A stretch of DNA of 64,000 bases from Halorarius litoreus (GCF_024362405.1 NZ_CP101454.1:3162001-3226000), one strand, 5' to 3'; positions 27,564 through 35,784 are shown, counted from the stretch's first letter. The notes: a model not told the origin generated them from the sequence alone. Made by a program: numbers and translations.

Positions 27564-28580
27564 ATGGACCGCTCCGACGTCTGCGTGCTGTTGCCGACAC
27601 TGAACGAGGCCGAGACCATCGGCAGCGTCGTGACCGGCTTCCGCGAGGAGGGGTTCGACCACGTGCTCGTCATCGACGGTGGCTCCGACGACGGCACCCA
27701 GAGCCGTGCTCGTGACGCTGGCGCCCGGGTTCTCGAACAGTCAGGTGAGGGGAAGGGACAGGCCGTCCGCGAGGGCGTCCGTGCCGTGGAGCAACCGGTC
27801 GTGTTGATGGCCGACGGCGACGGCACCTATCGCCCCGAAGACGCCGAGCGGATGCTCGAACCCATCTTCGCAGGCCGAGCGGAACACGTCATCGGCGACC
27901 GCTTCGCCGACATGGAGGCCGGGGCGATGACCCGGCTCAACAGAGCCGGCAACGGCCTGACGAACTTCGCGTTCGAGCTCATCCACGGCAAGGAGTTCCA
28001 GGACATCCTCTCTGGGTATCGGGCGTTTACCCGCGAGTCGTTCGAGCGGCACAACCTCGCGGCCGACGGGTTCGGCATCGAGACGGAGCTGGCCGTCGAG
28101 TGCGTGAAACAGGGCGTAAGAGTCGAGGTGGTGCCCATCTCGTATCTGACTCGGCCCGACGACTCGGAGACGAACCTCCACCCCGTGAAAGACGGCGGGC
28201 GCATCTTTCTCACGCTCTACCGGCTGGCGAAGACGAACAACCCGCTGTTCTACTTCGGGAGCGTCGGGACTGCGGCGATCTTGACGGGGCTCGGGGTCGC
28301 TGGATACGTCCTCTACGAGTTCTACATCAAGACGCCGCGAGTCTCACACGAGGTGCTCGCGCTGGTCGCCGCCTCGGGTATCATCTTCGGCGTCCAGTTG
28401 CTGATGTTCGGTGTCCTCTCGGACATCATCGTCACCGTGAACCGCGAGCAGACCCGGCGGTTCGAAGAGCTCGCCGAGCAACTGAACGGCGCCGAATCGC
28501 GATCGGTCGACGAACGGGCCGACGAGGCCAGCGTGAGCGCCGAAGCCAACGCTGGCGGGTTCGATCGCATCGAAGACTGA
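27564..28580 (+). CDS. aglJ: AglJ dolichyl-phosphate hexosyltransferase
   Basis: The 338-residue protein is a DPM1-like GT2 enzyme. It has VCVLLPTLNEAETIGSVVTG, VIDGGSDDGTQ, ADGDGTYRPEDAERML with DGD at 84-86, then GYRAFTRESFERHNLAADGF. Two C-terminal membrane helices follow (about residues 224-255 and 262-290). The combination fits AglJ, which puts the first hexose onto dolichyl phosphate to start the S-layer N-glycan. It lies 1.1 kb beyond the flippase gene and shares a 5' element with it. Confidence 0.88.
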   Translation: MDRSDVCVLLPTLNEAETIGSVVTGFREEGFDHVLVIDGGSDDGTQSRARDAGARVLEQSGEGKGQAVREGVRAVEQPVVLMADGDGTYRPEDAERMLEPIFAGRAEHVIGDRFADMEAGAMTRLNRAGNGLTNFAFELIHGKEFQDILSGYRAFTRESFERHNLAADGFGIETELAVECVKQGVRVEVVPISYLTRPDDSETNLHPVKDGGRIFLTLYRLAKTNNPLFYFGSVGTAAILTGLGVAGYVLYEFYIKTPRVSHEVLALVAASGIIFGVQLLMFGVLSDIIVTVNREQTRRFEELAEQLNGAESRSVDERADEASVSAEANAGGFDRIED

Positions 28581-28581
28581 G

Positions 28582-28911
28582 TTAGAAGGGGAGCAACGAC
28601 CGGAGCCGTCCGACGAACCCGCCGCCGCGGCGTTCGCGATACGCCTCGAAGACGGGATGGAGCGCGTTCAGGAGTTCCTGTTCGGTCTCGAACTGCTGGA
28701 AGTGCAACTCGTCGAGGGCCTCGGAGAGGCGAACGCTGTTGCCCCCGGCGTTGTACGGGACCGCGGGGTCACCGAGTGCGCGCACGAGCTCCTCGCTACT
28801 GGCGGGAAACGTCACCCCCGACCGGTCGAGCTGTGCGTCGAGCGCGGCGATTCCGAAGGTCACGGCCTCTGGCTCGTCGTTCGTGTCGTCCTGCGGCGGC
28901 CGAACTCCCAT
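28582..28911 (-). CDS. Small haloarchaeal protein (DUF5789-like)
   Basis: The 109-residue protein contains VTFPASSEELVRALGDPAVP, GGNSVRLSEALDELHFQQFE and TEQELLNALHPVFEAYRERR, and ends in a short hydrophobic-basic tail. It resembles DUF5789-type proteins, which have no assigned function, but that match is from memory. It converges with aglJ, leaving one base between the stops. Confidence 0.6.
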   Translation of the reverse strand: MGVRPPQDDTNDEPEAVTFGIAALDAQLDRSGVTFPASSEELVRALGDPAVPYNAGGNSVRLSEALDELHFQQFETEQELLNALHPVFEAYRERRGGGFVGRLRSLLPF

Positions 28912-28997
28912 TGTCGTCGGCTACGCTCCCCCGGTTGAAAAGTCCCCGGACCCGGTGGCCCGAAACCCACTTGGCTCGGGCGTCCGTTGCCGCAGCC

Positions 28998-29207
28998 ATG
29001 ACCGACTACACCACCGTCTCAATTCCCAAGGATCTGGCAGAGCGGGTCGACGAGACCATCGAGGGGACGAGCTTCTCCTCGACGAGCGATCTCGTCCGGT
29101 TCCTGCTTCGAAGTATCGTCATCCAGCACCAGCAGAAGGGTGAACTCACGGAGGGCGAGTTCCAGGAGATCGCCGACCAGCTGCGTGATCTCGGCTACCT
29201 CCAGTAG
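28998..29207 (+). CDS. Ribbon-helix-helix (CopG-like) protein
   Basis: The 69 residues begin TDYTTVSIPKDLAERVDETI, the short beta strand and first helix of a ribbon-helix-helix DNA-binding dimer. FSSTSDLVRFLLRSIV is the second helix. A helical tail of about 25 residues follows. Such proteins usually repress their own or neighbouring genes, but no toxin partner is visible nearby. It ends one base before the convergent gene. Confidence 0.8.
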   Translation: MTDYTTVSIPKDLAERVDETIEGTSFSSTSDLVRFLLRSIVIQHQQKGELTEGEFQEIADQLRDLGYLQ

Positions 29208-29208
29208 C

Positions 29209-29622
29209 TCAGAGGTCGAGGGTCGCCTCGGGCGGTTCGACGTTGAGCACGTTCAACTCGAGCCGGCGGCCCGCCCGGTCGAACGCGCGGATGCAGTCCC
29301 GTTCGTACGGTGGAATCGCCACCAGGACGACCTCGTGGAGGTCGTCGGTGCGCGAGATTCCTGGTTCGCCCATCGGATGCGAGACGAATCGCCCCTGTGC
29401 GCCGGGAGTCCCGAGGTCCATCCCGAACACCGCCCGCACGGAGTTGCCCGTGTCAGGAAGATAGAGGTCGGTGAACACCGGCGTCTCGGTCGGCAGCTCG
29501 CAGTCGAGCTCCCCGGCAGGGGTGGTAGCGAGGGCGACCGTCACGCTCTGTGGGTCACGAGTCGACGCGATCTCCAACAATGCGTCGAGCAACCCGGCTG
29601 TCGCGTACACCACGTCACCCAC
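29209..29622 (-). CDS. Conserved haloarchaeal protein of unknown function
   Basis: The 137-residue protein contains ELPTETPVFTDLYLPDTGNS, VRAVFGMDLGTPGAQGRFVS and VVLVAIPPYERDCIRAFDRA. I recognise the overall pattern from haloarchaeal hypothetical proteins but know no function. The alternating strands suggest a compact alpha/beta fold. The gene diverges from the 44-residue peptide gene across 178 bp. Confidence 0.65.
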   Translation of the reverse strand: MGDVVYATAGLLDALLEIASTRDPQSVTVALATTPAGELDCELPTETPVFTDLYLPDTGNSVRAVFGMDLGTPGAQGRFVSHPMGEPGISRTDDLHEVVLVAIPPYERDCIRAFDRAGRRLELNVLNVEPPEATLDL

Positions 29623-29718
29623 TAGCCCATCGTGTCGGATAACGCCATCGCCTGCCCTGATTCGGCTGTTTCGAGCCGTCTGAGGGAATGATTCAAGTGT
29701 GTTTCGGCCATTTCAAGT

Positions 29719-29776
29719 TTCAGGTCATCCTGAAGAACTTTGGTATTACTTCGTAATTGACAATATATTTATATTT
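29719..29776 (+). promoter_or_regulatory. AT-rich promoter with two inverted repeats
   Basis: Upstream of the 44-residue gene lie ttcagg-tcat-cctgaa (29,719-29,734) and attac-ttc-gtaat (29,745-29,757), both perfect inverted repeats. A strong TATA-like atatatttatattt follows at 29,763-29,776. The heptamer tttcaag occurs at 29,711 and 29,773. The box is about 25-30 nt from the ATG at 29,801. The density of sites suggests tight control. Confidence 0.55.
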
Positions 29777-29800
29777 CAAGCGCGCTGAGAGGTGTTCGTA

Positions 29801-29935
29801 ATGTCCGACAGCACCCTCGCGACCTACGTTGCAGAGCACCCGAAGATGGCCGGCGTCCTGTTCACGATGCTCCTCGTCCTCTCACAGGCGGGGACGGTGA
29901 TGGCCGGCAACGGCGGGACGACGCTCGGCCCGTAA
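29801..29935 (+). CDS. 44-residue single-span peptide (DUF7503-like)
   Basis: The frame encodes MSDSTLATYVAEHPKMAG, then a hydrophobic segment VLFTMLLVLSQAGTVMA and a Gly/Thr-rich end NGGTTLGP. This matches the small haloarchaeal family with an N-terminal AEHP motif and one membrane span, which I recall as DUF7503. The function is not known. It has a strong promoter and ends five bases before the stop of the convergent CHAT protease gene, with no other gene between. A substrate or signal peptide for that protease is possible. Confidence 0.75.
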   Translation: MSDSTLATYVAEHPKMAGVLFTMLLVLSQAGTVMAGNGGTTLGP

Positions 29936-29939
29936 GCAG

Positions 29940-32015
29940 TTACAGCTCTTCTACGTCGACATCGTCGCTCCAGTGGAGCCGTCCCTGTCGTCGAATCGGC
30001 ACCGTCTCCAGGTCGAGGAACTCCTCGAACGTCTCGCGGTCGAGTTCGAACTCCATGTTCGGGTTCCCGACGAGGTAGTGTTCCTCGTTTCCCTCGACGT
30101 ACGGACGGTAGAGCGCGCCGACCCCGACGTGGGCCGTGTAGTAGGTGTCGAGGTCGAACACGAAGCGGTCGGTCTCGACGTGGTGGAGGTCGACGAGATT
30201 CGGCGTCAGGCTCTCTCCGTGCGCGATGTCCATGTTTCCGTCCCCGACGACGATGTACTGGGTACCCACGATCGAACTGTCCGAGGCGATGGTGAGCGCC
30301 GCCCGCAGGGGGAAACCGCGGTTCAGCAGCCGCGTCATGGCCTTGCCCACCCGAATCGCACCGCTGTTGATGACCTCGTCCAGGGTGACGACGCCGCCGA
30401 TGGCGCCACCACGGATGAGCTCCATCCCTTGCTGGTACGAGCGACACGCGTTCAGGAAGAACGTGTCGACCCCCACGTCGCCGACGTCCGCCACGTCGAG
30501 CAGGCCGTCCGTACACCGGAACCCCGCAGCTTCGATGTGGCCGATGTAGTGGAAGAAGTCGATATCCGAGCCCAGCACGAGTTCGAGCCGGTCGGTCGTG
30601 AGGTTCTCGTACAGCGTCACGTCGAACGGGAGGTCGTCGCGCGAGCCGTACACCTCGCTCGCGACGTGGTGTTCGTCGACCATCTCGGCGTCGTTGCACA
30701 CGACGACGATGTTCACCTCGCCCTCGGCCTCCTCACGGGCCAGGCGGTTCCGGAAGGCCTCGACCGTCGCCTTCGTCGCGCCGACGGGGGCGTCTTCACC
30801 GACCCACGCCTGCTCCAGGGAGTCGGTTCGCTCGGGTTCGACTAGCTTTGGGGGCGACGACCAGGGGTCGCTGCCGCCGAACCGGGTCTCGCTGCCGAAC
30901 CCCTCGCGAGTGAACGCGTCGATGGCGGCCGCCTGCGTCTCGTCCGTCGTGGTCTCGTCCCGCTGTGGTGTCCTGACGACGGCCATGTCGTCGACGAGGA
31001 ACGGGAGCGTCTCGATGCTCCCCGACGTGGGTGCGACGTGTGCGACGAGTTTCCACCGTGGAACCAAGTGCTCGACCTGGTCGTAGGGCACGTCCAGATA
31101 TGCGCGTAGCTGGTCGGCCGGTGGAGCCTCGTACAGCGACCCGAGGTCGAGGTCGGTGTCGAGCGCGCGGCGCTCGTACAGCGGGACGTCGTAGATGCCC
31201 TCCGTCCGGACCACGCAGTCGAGGAAGAACACCTGCTTGAGCACGCGTTCGACCTCGCCTTCGAACCCGCGTTCGCCGCCGAGCGCGTGGCTCCAGCCGT
31301 CGTCCGTGACGATGCGGTGGGTCGGCCCCTCGACGACCTCGGCGCCGAGGTAGTACGTCAACGGGGCGACGACCATCACGGCGCCGAGGTCAGGCGGCAC
31401 CTCGATGCGGATACCCGAGTCCGGCGTCGAGAGCCAGGCCGGGACGTCGAGTTCGTCACCGAGGGCGAACTCCGGGGGGTGCCCGCGGAGCGTCGGATAC
31501 GACCGCTCTGCCGAGGTGGTCTTGAGCGAACTCGGGAGATAGGAGACCGCACGCATCAGGTCGACCGGGTCGCCGGTCGTGGTGATGGTCGCTGCCGGCC
31601 GCTCGTGGTACGACCGGGCGGCGACCACGACCTCCTGCTCGGCCTCCAGTTCGACGGTCATGCGGATGGCGTCGAGCGAGACGGTGAACGGGCCCGGAAC
31701 GAGGAGATAGAGCTTCACCGGCGCAGACACCTCCAACACGTACTCGCCGGGATCGACGGTGTGTTCGGTAAACCGCTGTATCTCGGTTCGAATCGCGCCC
31801 GACCCGTCGCGGACGTACGCCATGTTCGCCTGCGAGAGCGTGAACTCACGCGTCTCGAACGCGACCGCCTCGTCCGCCGGATACCCCACCCGGTCGGTCG
31901 ACACCGACCGGGGCTCGACCGGGCTCGTAGTCGAGACCGTGCAGCGGCGCTGCTCGATGCGGTCCTCGATACTGATTCCCGGTTCGCCACCAATCGGCTC
32001 GATAGAGATCGTCAT
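29940..32015 (-). CDS. CHAT-domain (caspase-fold) protease-like protein
   Basis: The 691-residue protein has a C-terminal CHAT domain (about residues 430-655). FFHYIGHIEAAGF provides the catalytic histidine (His493) and FFLNACRSYQQG the nucleophile Cys524. GGAIGGVVTLDEVINSGAI and RLLNRGFPLRAALTIASDSS complete the fold. The N-terminal 400 residues are beta-rich and unlike TPR or NACHT sensors; I see no membrane span. CHAT proteins are separase/caspase relatives that cut protein targets in regulated responses. Target and trigger are unknown here; the tail-to-tail 44-residue gene is the closest partner candidate. Confidence 0.85.
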   Translation of the reverse strand: MTISIEPIGGEPGISIEDRIEQRRCTVSTTSPVEPRSVSTDRVGYPADEAVAFETREFTLSQANMAYVRDGSGAIRTEIQRFTEHTVDPGEYVLEVSAPVKLYLLVPGPFTVSLDAIRMTVELEAEQEVVVAARSYHERPAATITTTGDPVDLMRAVSYLPSSLKTTSAERSYPTLRGHPPEFALGDELDVPAWLSTPDSGIRIEVPPDLGAVMVVAPLTYYLGAEVVEGPTHRIVTDDGWSHALGGERGFEGEVERVLKQVFFLDCVVRTEGIYDVPLYERRALDTDLDLGSLYEAPPADQLRAYLDVPYDQVEHLVPRWKLVAHVAPTSGSIETLPFLVDDMAVVRTPQRDETTTDETQAAAIDAFTREGFGSETRFGGSDPWSSPPKLVEPERTDSLEQAWVGEDAPVGATKATVEAFRNRLAREEAEGEVNIVVVCNDAEMVDEHHVASEVYGSRDDLPFDVTLYENLTTDRLELVLGSDIDFFHYIGHIEAAGFRCTDGLLDVADVGDVGVDTFFLNACRSYQQGMELIRGGAIGGVVTLDEVINSGAIRVGKAMTRLLNRGFPLRAALTIASDSSIVGTQYIVVGDGNMDIAHGESLTPNLVDLHHVETDRFVFDLDTYYTAHVGVGALYRPYVEGNEEHYLVGNPNMEFELDRETFEEFLDLETVPIRRQGRLHWSDDVDVEEL

Positions 32016-32110
32016 CGTGACACCGACGTGGCTCGTCGCGCCCGTGGTGGCCCGTGGTTCTCAGCTTCAGCGCAAAAACCTATCGGGCTCCCGGCGGTCG
32101 TTTCCCGGTT

Positions 32111-32788
32111 CTATCCGGTGATGAAGTCTTTCATCGCCCCGAGCATCGCGAACGGTGCGCGCCGCTGTGCGTGCTTCACGGCGTCCTCCACGGCCGCGTC
32201 GGCGTCGGTGTCGATACCCGCGCCGTGCCCGACGAGGAGTCGGTTCACCGTGAGCCGCTGCAGCTTTCGAGGCGGGGTCAGCCGGCGGAACGGATGGACG
32301 CCGACGCGCTCGGAGTTCGTTCGGAAGTAGTCGACGGTCCCGAGCGACTCTGGCACGAGGAGTGTTCCGTCCGATTCACGGTAGAGCGCGGCCTCCTGCC
32401 AGAAGGCGTTGTCGACGACGCGGATGACGTCGAAGCCGGTGTCACCGAGTTCGTCGCCCAGTCGCTCGACAGGGGCGTCGAGCTTCGAAGCGACCCCGGT
32501 CATCCACGCCGGGATGTAGACGGGCACGTCGTGGCGGTTCGCGACAACCGCCGAATCCCGGAGGTGGCGGTCGAGCAGTACCAGGACGCCCGCCACGTCC
32601 CCGAACTCCGCGAGCAACTCGTCGACGCCCTCGACGTCGACGGGGTCGACCACGTACACGCCCTCGTCGGTCGCGAGCGCGTGCGAGGCACGCTGCATCG
32701 TCTCGTCGGGGTACGCGAGCCATCCGACCCCGTCGTCTCGACGGTCGATCTCCGTCAGTTCCGGCGCCCCCGAACCCTTGATCGGCAT
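32111..32788 (-). CDS. Conserved haloarchaeal protein, possibly a degenerate MBL fold
   Basis: The 225 residues include GVGWLAYPDETMQRASHALA, YVVDPVDVEGVDELLAEFGD and VAGVLVLLDRHLRDSAVVAN. RLLVGHGAGIDTD comes later. The order of strands and the GHG near the end recall metallo-beta-lactamase proteins, but the HxHxDH motif is missing, so enzyme activity is doubtful. The ATG at 32,788 is fixed by a TATA-like box 22 nt upstream. It is divergent from the VOC protein gene. Confidence 0.65.
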   Translation of the reverse strand: MPIKGSGAPELTEIDRRDDGVGWLAYPDETMQRASHALATDEGVYVVDPVDVEGVDELLAEFGDVAGVLVLLDRHLRDSAVVANRHDVPVYIPAWMTGVASKLDAPVERLGDELGDTGFDVIRVVDNAFWQEAALYRESDGTLLVPESLGTVDYFRTNSERVGVHPFRRLTPPRKLQRLTVNRLLVGHGAGIDTDADAAVEDAVKHAQRRAPFAMLGAMKDFITG

Positions 32789-32810
32789 GTCTGACAGGAC
32801 GGCCGGCTGG

Positions 32811-32866
32811 CGTATAAACCGTGGCTCGTCGGCAGTCTTGTCGCGGCCACCGGCCGCGTTTATACG
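32811..32866. promoter_or_regulatory. Symmetric divergent promoters with identical boxes
   Basis: The 9-mer gtttatacg occurs on the plus strand at 32,858-32,866 and, reversed, at 32,811-32,819. Each copy lies exactly 22 nt from the start codon it serves (32,889 plus, 32,788 minus). This decides both starts and implies leaderless or nearly leaderless transcripts. Confidence 0.65.
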
Positions 32867-32888
32867 TCGGCGGATGCTACGGAACCCC

Positions 32889-33572
32889 ATGCTCGATGCG
32901 CTCTCGGCGCTCGCTCTCGAAGTGAAGTACCTCGACGAGGCGACTGCCTTCTACCGACGCCACCTCGACCTCCCTGTTCGCCGCGAGACAGACCACGAGG
33001 TCGCACTTGAGGCGGGCGACACCGACCTCGTGCTCCGGCGACCCGACCGCATTCCGCGTGGCGGGCTCCACACCCACTACGCGTTCTCGTGTTCGGCCAC
33101 CGCGTACGAGACGTGGTGGGACCGTCTCGACGGCGACTTCGACCTCGAAGAACACACGTTCGGGCCGGTGCGGTCGCTGTACTTCTACGACACCGAGGGG
33201 AACTGCGTCGAGGTGATGGGGAGCGACGAGGGCGACGACGAGGGCATCACGGGACTCGTCGAAGTCGTCCTCGAAGTCGCGGACCTCGACCGCGCACGTG
33301 CGTTCTACGAGGCGCTGGGCATGGAGACGGTCGACGTCGGCGAGAACCGCAAACGGGTTCGGCTCACCGCGGGGCCGTTCGACTTCGAGCTGTGGGAGCC
33401 ACATCTCGGCCTCGCGGACGCGCGCGGCGGCGTCCACGTTGACGTCACCTTCGAGACGGTCGACCCCGACGCGGCGCTCGACGCCGTCCGCGAGTCCGTC
33501 CGCGACGTGACGCGGACCGACGACGGGATTCGCGTCACCGACCCGGACGGCCACAGTCTGCTGTTCACCTAG
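32889..33572 (+). CDS. VOC family (glyoxalase/dioxygenase-like) two-module protein
   Basis: The 227-residue protein has two vicinal-oxygen-chelate modules. The first begins LALEVKYLDEATAFYRRHLD and closes FYDTEGNCVEVMG. The second begins VVLEVADLDRARAFYEALGM and closes VTDPDGHSLLFT. The arrangement resembles catechol 2,3-dioxygenase-type or glyoxalase proteins that bind a divalent metal with His and Glu residues; the reaction is unknown. The start at 32,889 rather than 32,874 is preferred from the promoter spacing. Confidence 0.85.
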   Translation: MLDALSALALEVKYLDEATAFYRRHLDLPVRRETDHEVALEAGDTDLVLRRPDRIPRGGLHTHYAFSCSATAYETWWDRLDGDFDLEEHTFGPVRSLYFYDTEGNCVEVMGSDEGDDEGITGLVEVVLEVADLDRARAFYEALGMETVDVGENRKRVRLTAGPFDFELWEPHLGLADARGGVHVDVTFETVDPDAALDAVRESVRDVTRTDDGIRVTDPDGHSLLFT

Positions 33573-33584
33573 GGACGCTCGGAG

Positions 33585-33818
33585 TCAGTCGCGGCCGACG
33601 ATGAGGTAGAGCACGACGACGAGTAGCGCCCCGAGGAGGCTCCCGACGAGCCCACCGAGGATGGTGGCCACCGTCCACAGCGTGGCGTTCTCGTTGTTCC
33701 GCTTCGTCGCGTCGTTGTAGACGAAGTAGGCGGGCAGTGCGATGAGCACGAGCCCGATGAGGAAGATGATGAGCAGTTCCGGGCCGCCGGGGACACCGAA
33801 CTGGAGGGGAATCGGCAT
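33585..33818 (-). CDS. Small two-span membrane protein
   Basis: The 77-residue protein starts PIPLQFGVPGGPELLIIFLI, which recalls TatA N-termini, but then has DATKRNNENATLW and a second span TVATILGGLVGSLLGALLVV rather than the TatA amphipathic helix. The NDATKR motif between two spans is typical of small haloarchaeal membrane proteins of unknown role. I would not call it TatA. Confidence 0.65.
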   Translation of the reverse strand: MPIPLQFGVPGGPELLIIFLIGLVLIALPAYFVYNDATKRNNENATLWTVATILGGLVGSLLGALLVVVLYLIVGRD

Positions 33819-33895
33819 GATTCAGTTCAGCTTGGACCTGTCTCCGAAAAGGTGCTTTCGATTCGTCGACGGACAGACTGCGGGGCGCGTCGGGC

Positions 33896-34186
33896 TCAGT
33901 CCAGGCGGCTCGTGTCGATGTCTCGACCAGGGGGCGTCACGACGAGCTTGCCACGGAAGTGCATCAAGCCAGCGCCCATGTCCTTCAGCTGGGGGGCGAA
34001 CCCCTCGGCGAGCGTCGGGAGGTCGCCATCGACGTCGAGCACGAGGGTGTTGCCGGCGGCGACGGCATCCACCCACTCCTCGGGGTCGGTCTCCCCGTCG
34101 AGGATGCCGAGGATGACGCGGTCCTCGCCGGCCGGCTCGTCGATTTCGCCCTCCGCGGTCTGCAGATCGAGGTCGAAGTCGGGCAT
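33896..34186 (-). CDS. Small acidic haloarchaeal protein (DUF5779-like)
   Basis: The 96 residues include DFDLDLQTAEGEIDEP, EDRVILGILDGETDPEEWVD, NTLVLDVDGDLPTLAEGFAP and GLMHFRGKLVVTPPGRDIDT. The pattern fits a family I recall as DUF5779. No function is known. It lies 77 nt upstream of the two-span membrane protein gene on the same strand. Confidence 0.65.
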   Translation of the reverse strand: MPDFDLDLQTAEGEIDEPAGEDRVILGILDGETDPEEWVDAVAAGNTLVLDVDGDLPTLAEGFAPQLKDMGAGLMHFRGKLVVTPPGRDIDTSRLD

Positions 34187-34478
34187 ACTGGGTGGTGGAA
34201 GCCCCGTGAGAAAAACCTACTCACGACCTCCTCGGTCGAGCCCGGTCGTCGTGGATGGGACCACGGTGGTGGGTCGCGGCAACGTGGCCACGAGCGGTGA
34301 CTCCACGAACGTCCAGTCGGCACCGCGCGCGAGGCGCCCCAGAGTTGAATTCGTCCCTAAAATGGAGAAAATTACAACTGCATGATTATTTAAACCCGGA
34401 CAGAGGTCCAAGGTATACTGTAGCATATAAGGGTCGTGATGTAGGACATAGGCCGTTTAAGTCGTGCGATTTCCTGAA

Positions 34479-34509
34479 CACCGGCAACCGGTGCCGGGGG
34501 ACGCCCGGC
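34479..34509 (+). other. Two adjoining hairpins
   Basis: caccgg-caa-ccggtg (34,479-34,493) is followed at once by gccggg-ggacg-cccggc (34,493-34,509), both perfect. They lie downstream of two TATA-like boxes and 24 nt upstream of the leuA promoter. That fits the end of a short transcript or an RNA control element. Confidence 0.45.
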
Positions 34510-34532
34510 CGGCCACACCTGTTCGAACGAAG

Positions 34533-34543
34533 GTATTAAATAC
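34533..34543 (+). promoter_or_regulatory. leuA promoter box
   Basis: The palindromic gtattaaatac has its edge 25 nt before the ATG at 34,569, the spacing seen for leaderless haloarchaeal genes. This supports 34,569 as the true leuA start and therefore the reality of the frame problem just after it. Confidence 0.6.
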
Positions 34544-34568
34544 TCCTCCGACACTGGGATGAGATGCT

Positions 34569-35784
34569 ATGACACGAGAGGTTTCGTCGGGTTCCCCGGC
34601 GGGTCGAGTTCTTCCAGGGCACACTGAGTAACCCTGACGAAGTTGACAACGCACGGATCTTCGACACCACGCTGCGCGACGGCGAGCAGTCGCCAAGAAC
34701 CTCGTTCTCGTACGACGACAAACGGGAGATAGCCGCGGTACTCGACGAGATGGGTACCCACGTCATCGAGGCGGGCTTCCCCGTGAACTCCGACGCCGAG
34801 TTCGAGGCAGTCAGCGACATCGCCGCGTCCACCGACACGACCGTCTGTGGGCTCGCGCGCGTGGTCGACGAAGACGTAGAGGCCGCTATCGACAGCGGCG
34901 TCGGGATGATACACGTGTTCGTCTCGACGAGCGACGTTCAGTTGGAAGACAGCATGCACGCCACCCGCGAGGAGGCCGTGGAGCGGGCCGTTCAATCCGT
35001 GAAACGCGTCAAGGACGCAGGCGTGACGTGTATGTTCTCCCCGATGGACGCCACCCGGACGGACACCGACTTCCTCGTGGAAGTCGTCGAGGCCGTCTCC
35101 GAGGCAGGCACCGACTGGATAAACATTCCCGACACCTGCGGCGTCGCGACGCCCACCCGATTTGCGGGCGTCGTCCGCACGGTGCTGGAACACACGGACG
35201 CGAGAGTCGACGTCCACACCCACGACGACTTCGGGCTCGCCGCTGGCAACGCCATCATGGGCTTCGAGGCCGGCGCCTCACAGGCGCAGGTCTCCGTCAA
35301 CGGTATCGGCGAGCGGGCCGGCAACGCCGCCTACGAGGAGGTCGTGATGGCCCTGGAGTCGCTGTACAACGTCGACACCGGCATCGACACCACGCGCATC
35401 ATGGAGCTGTCGCGCATCGTCGAGGAGAAGAGCGACATCGTCACGCCGGGCAACAAGCCCATCGTCGGACGGAACGCCTTCTCCCACGAGTCCGGCATCC
35501 ACGCCGCGGGTGTCATCGAGAACTCCGACACGTTCGAACCCGGCGTCATGACCCCCGAGATGGTCGGCGCCGAGCGCGAACTGGTGTTGGGCAAGCACAC
35601 CGGGAACCACTCGGTACGCGAGCGCCTGAAGGACGCGGGGTACGACCCGACCGACGGCGAGGTTCGCGAGGTCACCCGGCGCGTCAAGGACTACGGCGCG
35701 GAGAAACAGCGCGTCACGATGGACGTGCTGCGACGGTTCGCCGAAGAGGTCGGCGTCCGCAAGGAGGAGGAGGTTCGGGTCTGA
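34569..35784 (+). pseudogene. leuA: 2-isopropylmalate synthase with apparent single-base frameshift
   Basis: LeuA condenses acetyl-CoA with 2-ketoisovalerate, the first committed step to leucine. The main frame carries RVEFFQGTLSN, IFDTTLRDGEQSPRTSFSYD, HTHDDFGLAAGNAIMGFEAG and VNGIGERAGNAAYEEVV, a full active site. Upstream of 34,750 this frame has no ATG, GTG or TTG back to a stop at 34,570. The well-placed ATG at 34,569 reads MTREVSSGS and then leaves the frame. Removing one C from cccc at 34,594-34,597 joins them as MTREVSSGSRRVEFFQGT. A start at 34,750 would delete the catalytic DTTLRDGEQ, so either the gene is broken, the base is a sequencing error, or +1 frameshifting occurs. Confidence 0.85.

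Larger units (their letters stand above)
34187..34568. other. 382-bp region upstream of leuA with TATA boxes and tandem hairpins
   Basis: This gap is AT-rich in the middle (attatttaaaccc near 34,383; gcatataaggg near 34,425). It ends in two abutting perfect hairpins and the leuA promoter. No convincing ORF is present. It may hold a small RNA or an upstream leuA transcript start. Confidence 0.45.

Noticed and set aside
28998..29207. Antitoxin of a toxin-antitoxin pair (ribbon-helix-helix protein)
   Set aside because: No toxin-sized gene lies on the same strand; the neighbours are convergent or divergent unknown proteins without toxin motifs.
33585..33818. TatA-like translocase subunit
   Set aside because: The N-terminus resembles TatA, but the protein has two spans and lacks the amphipathic helix and FG-type hinge.
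34569..34631. MTREVSSGSPAGRVLPGHTE as a leu leader peptide
   Set aside because: It has one leucine only and no following hairpin, and its first nine residues join the LeuA frame after a one-base correction. A broken leuA start explains it better.
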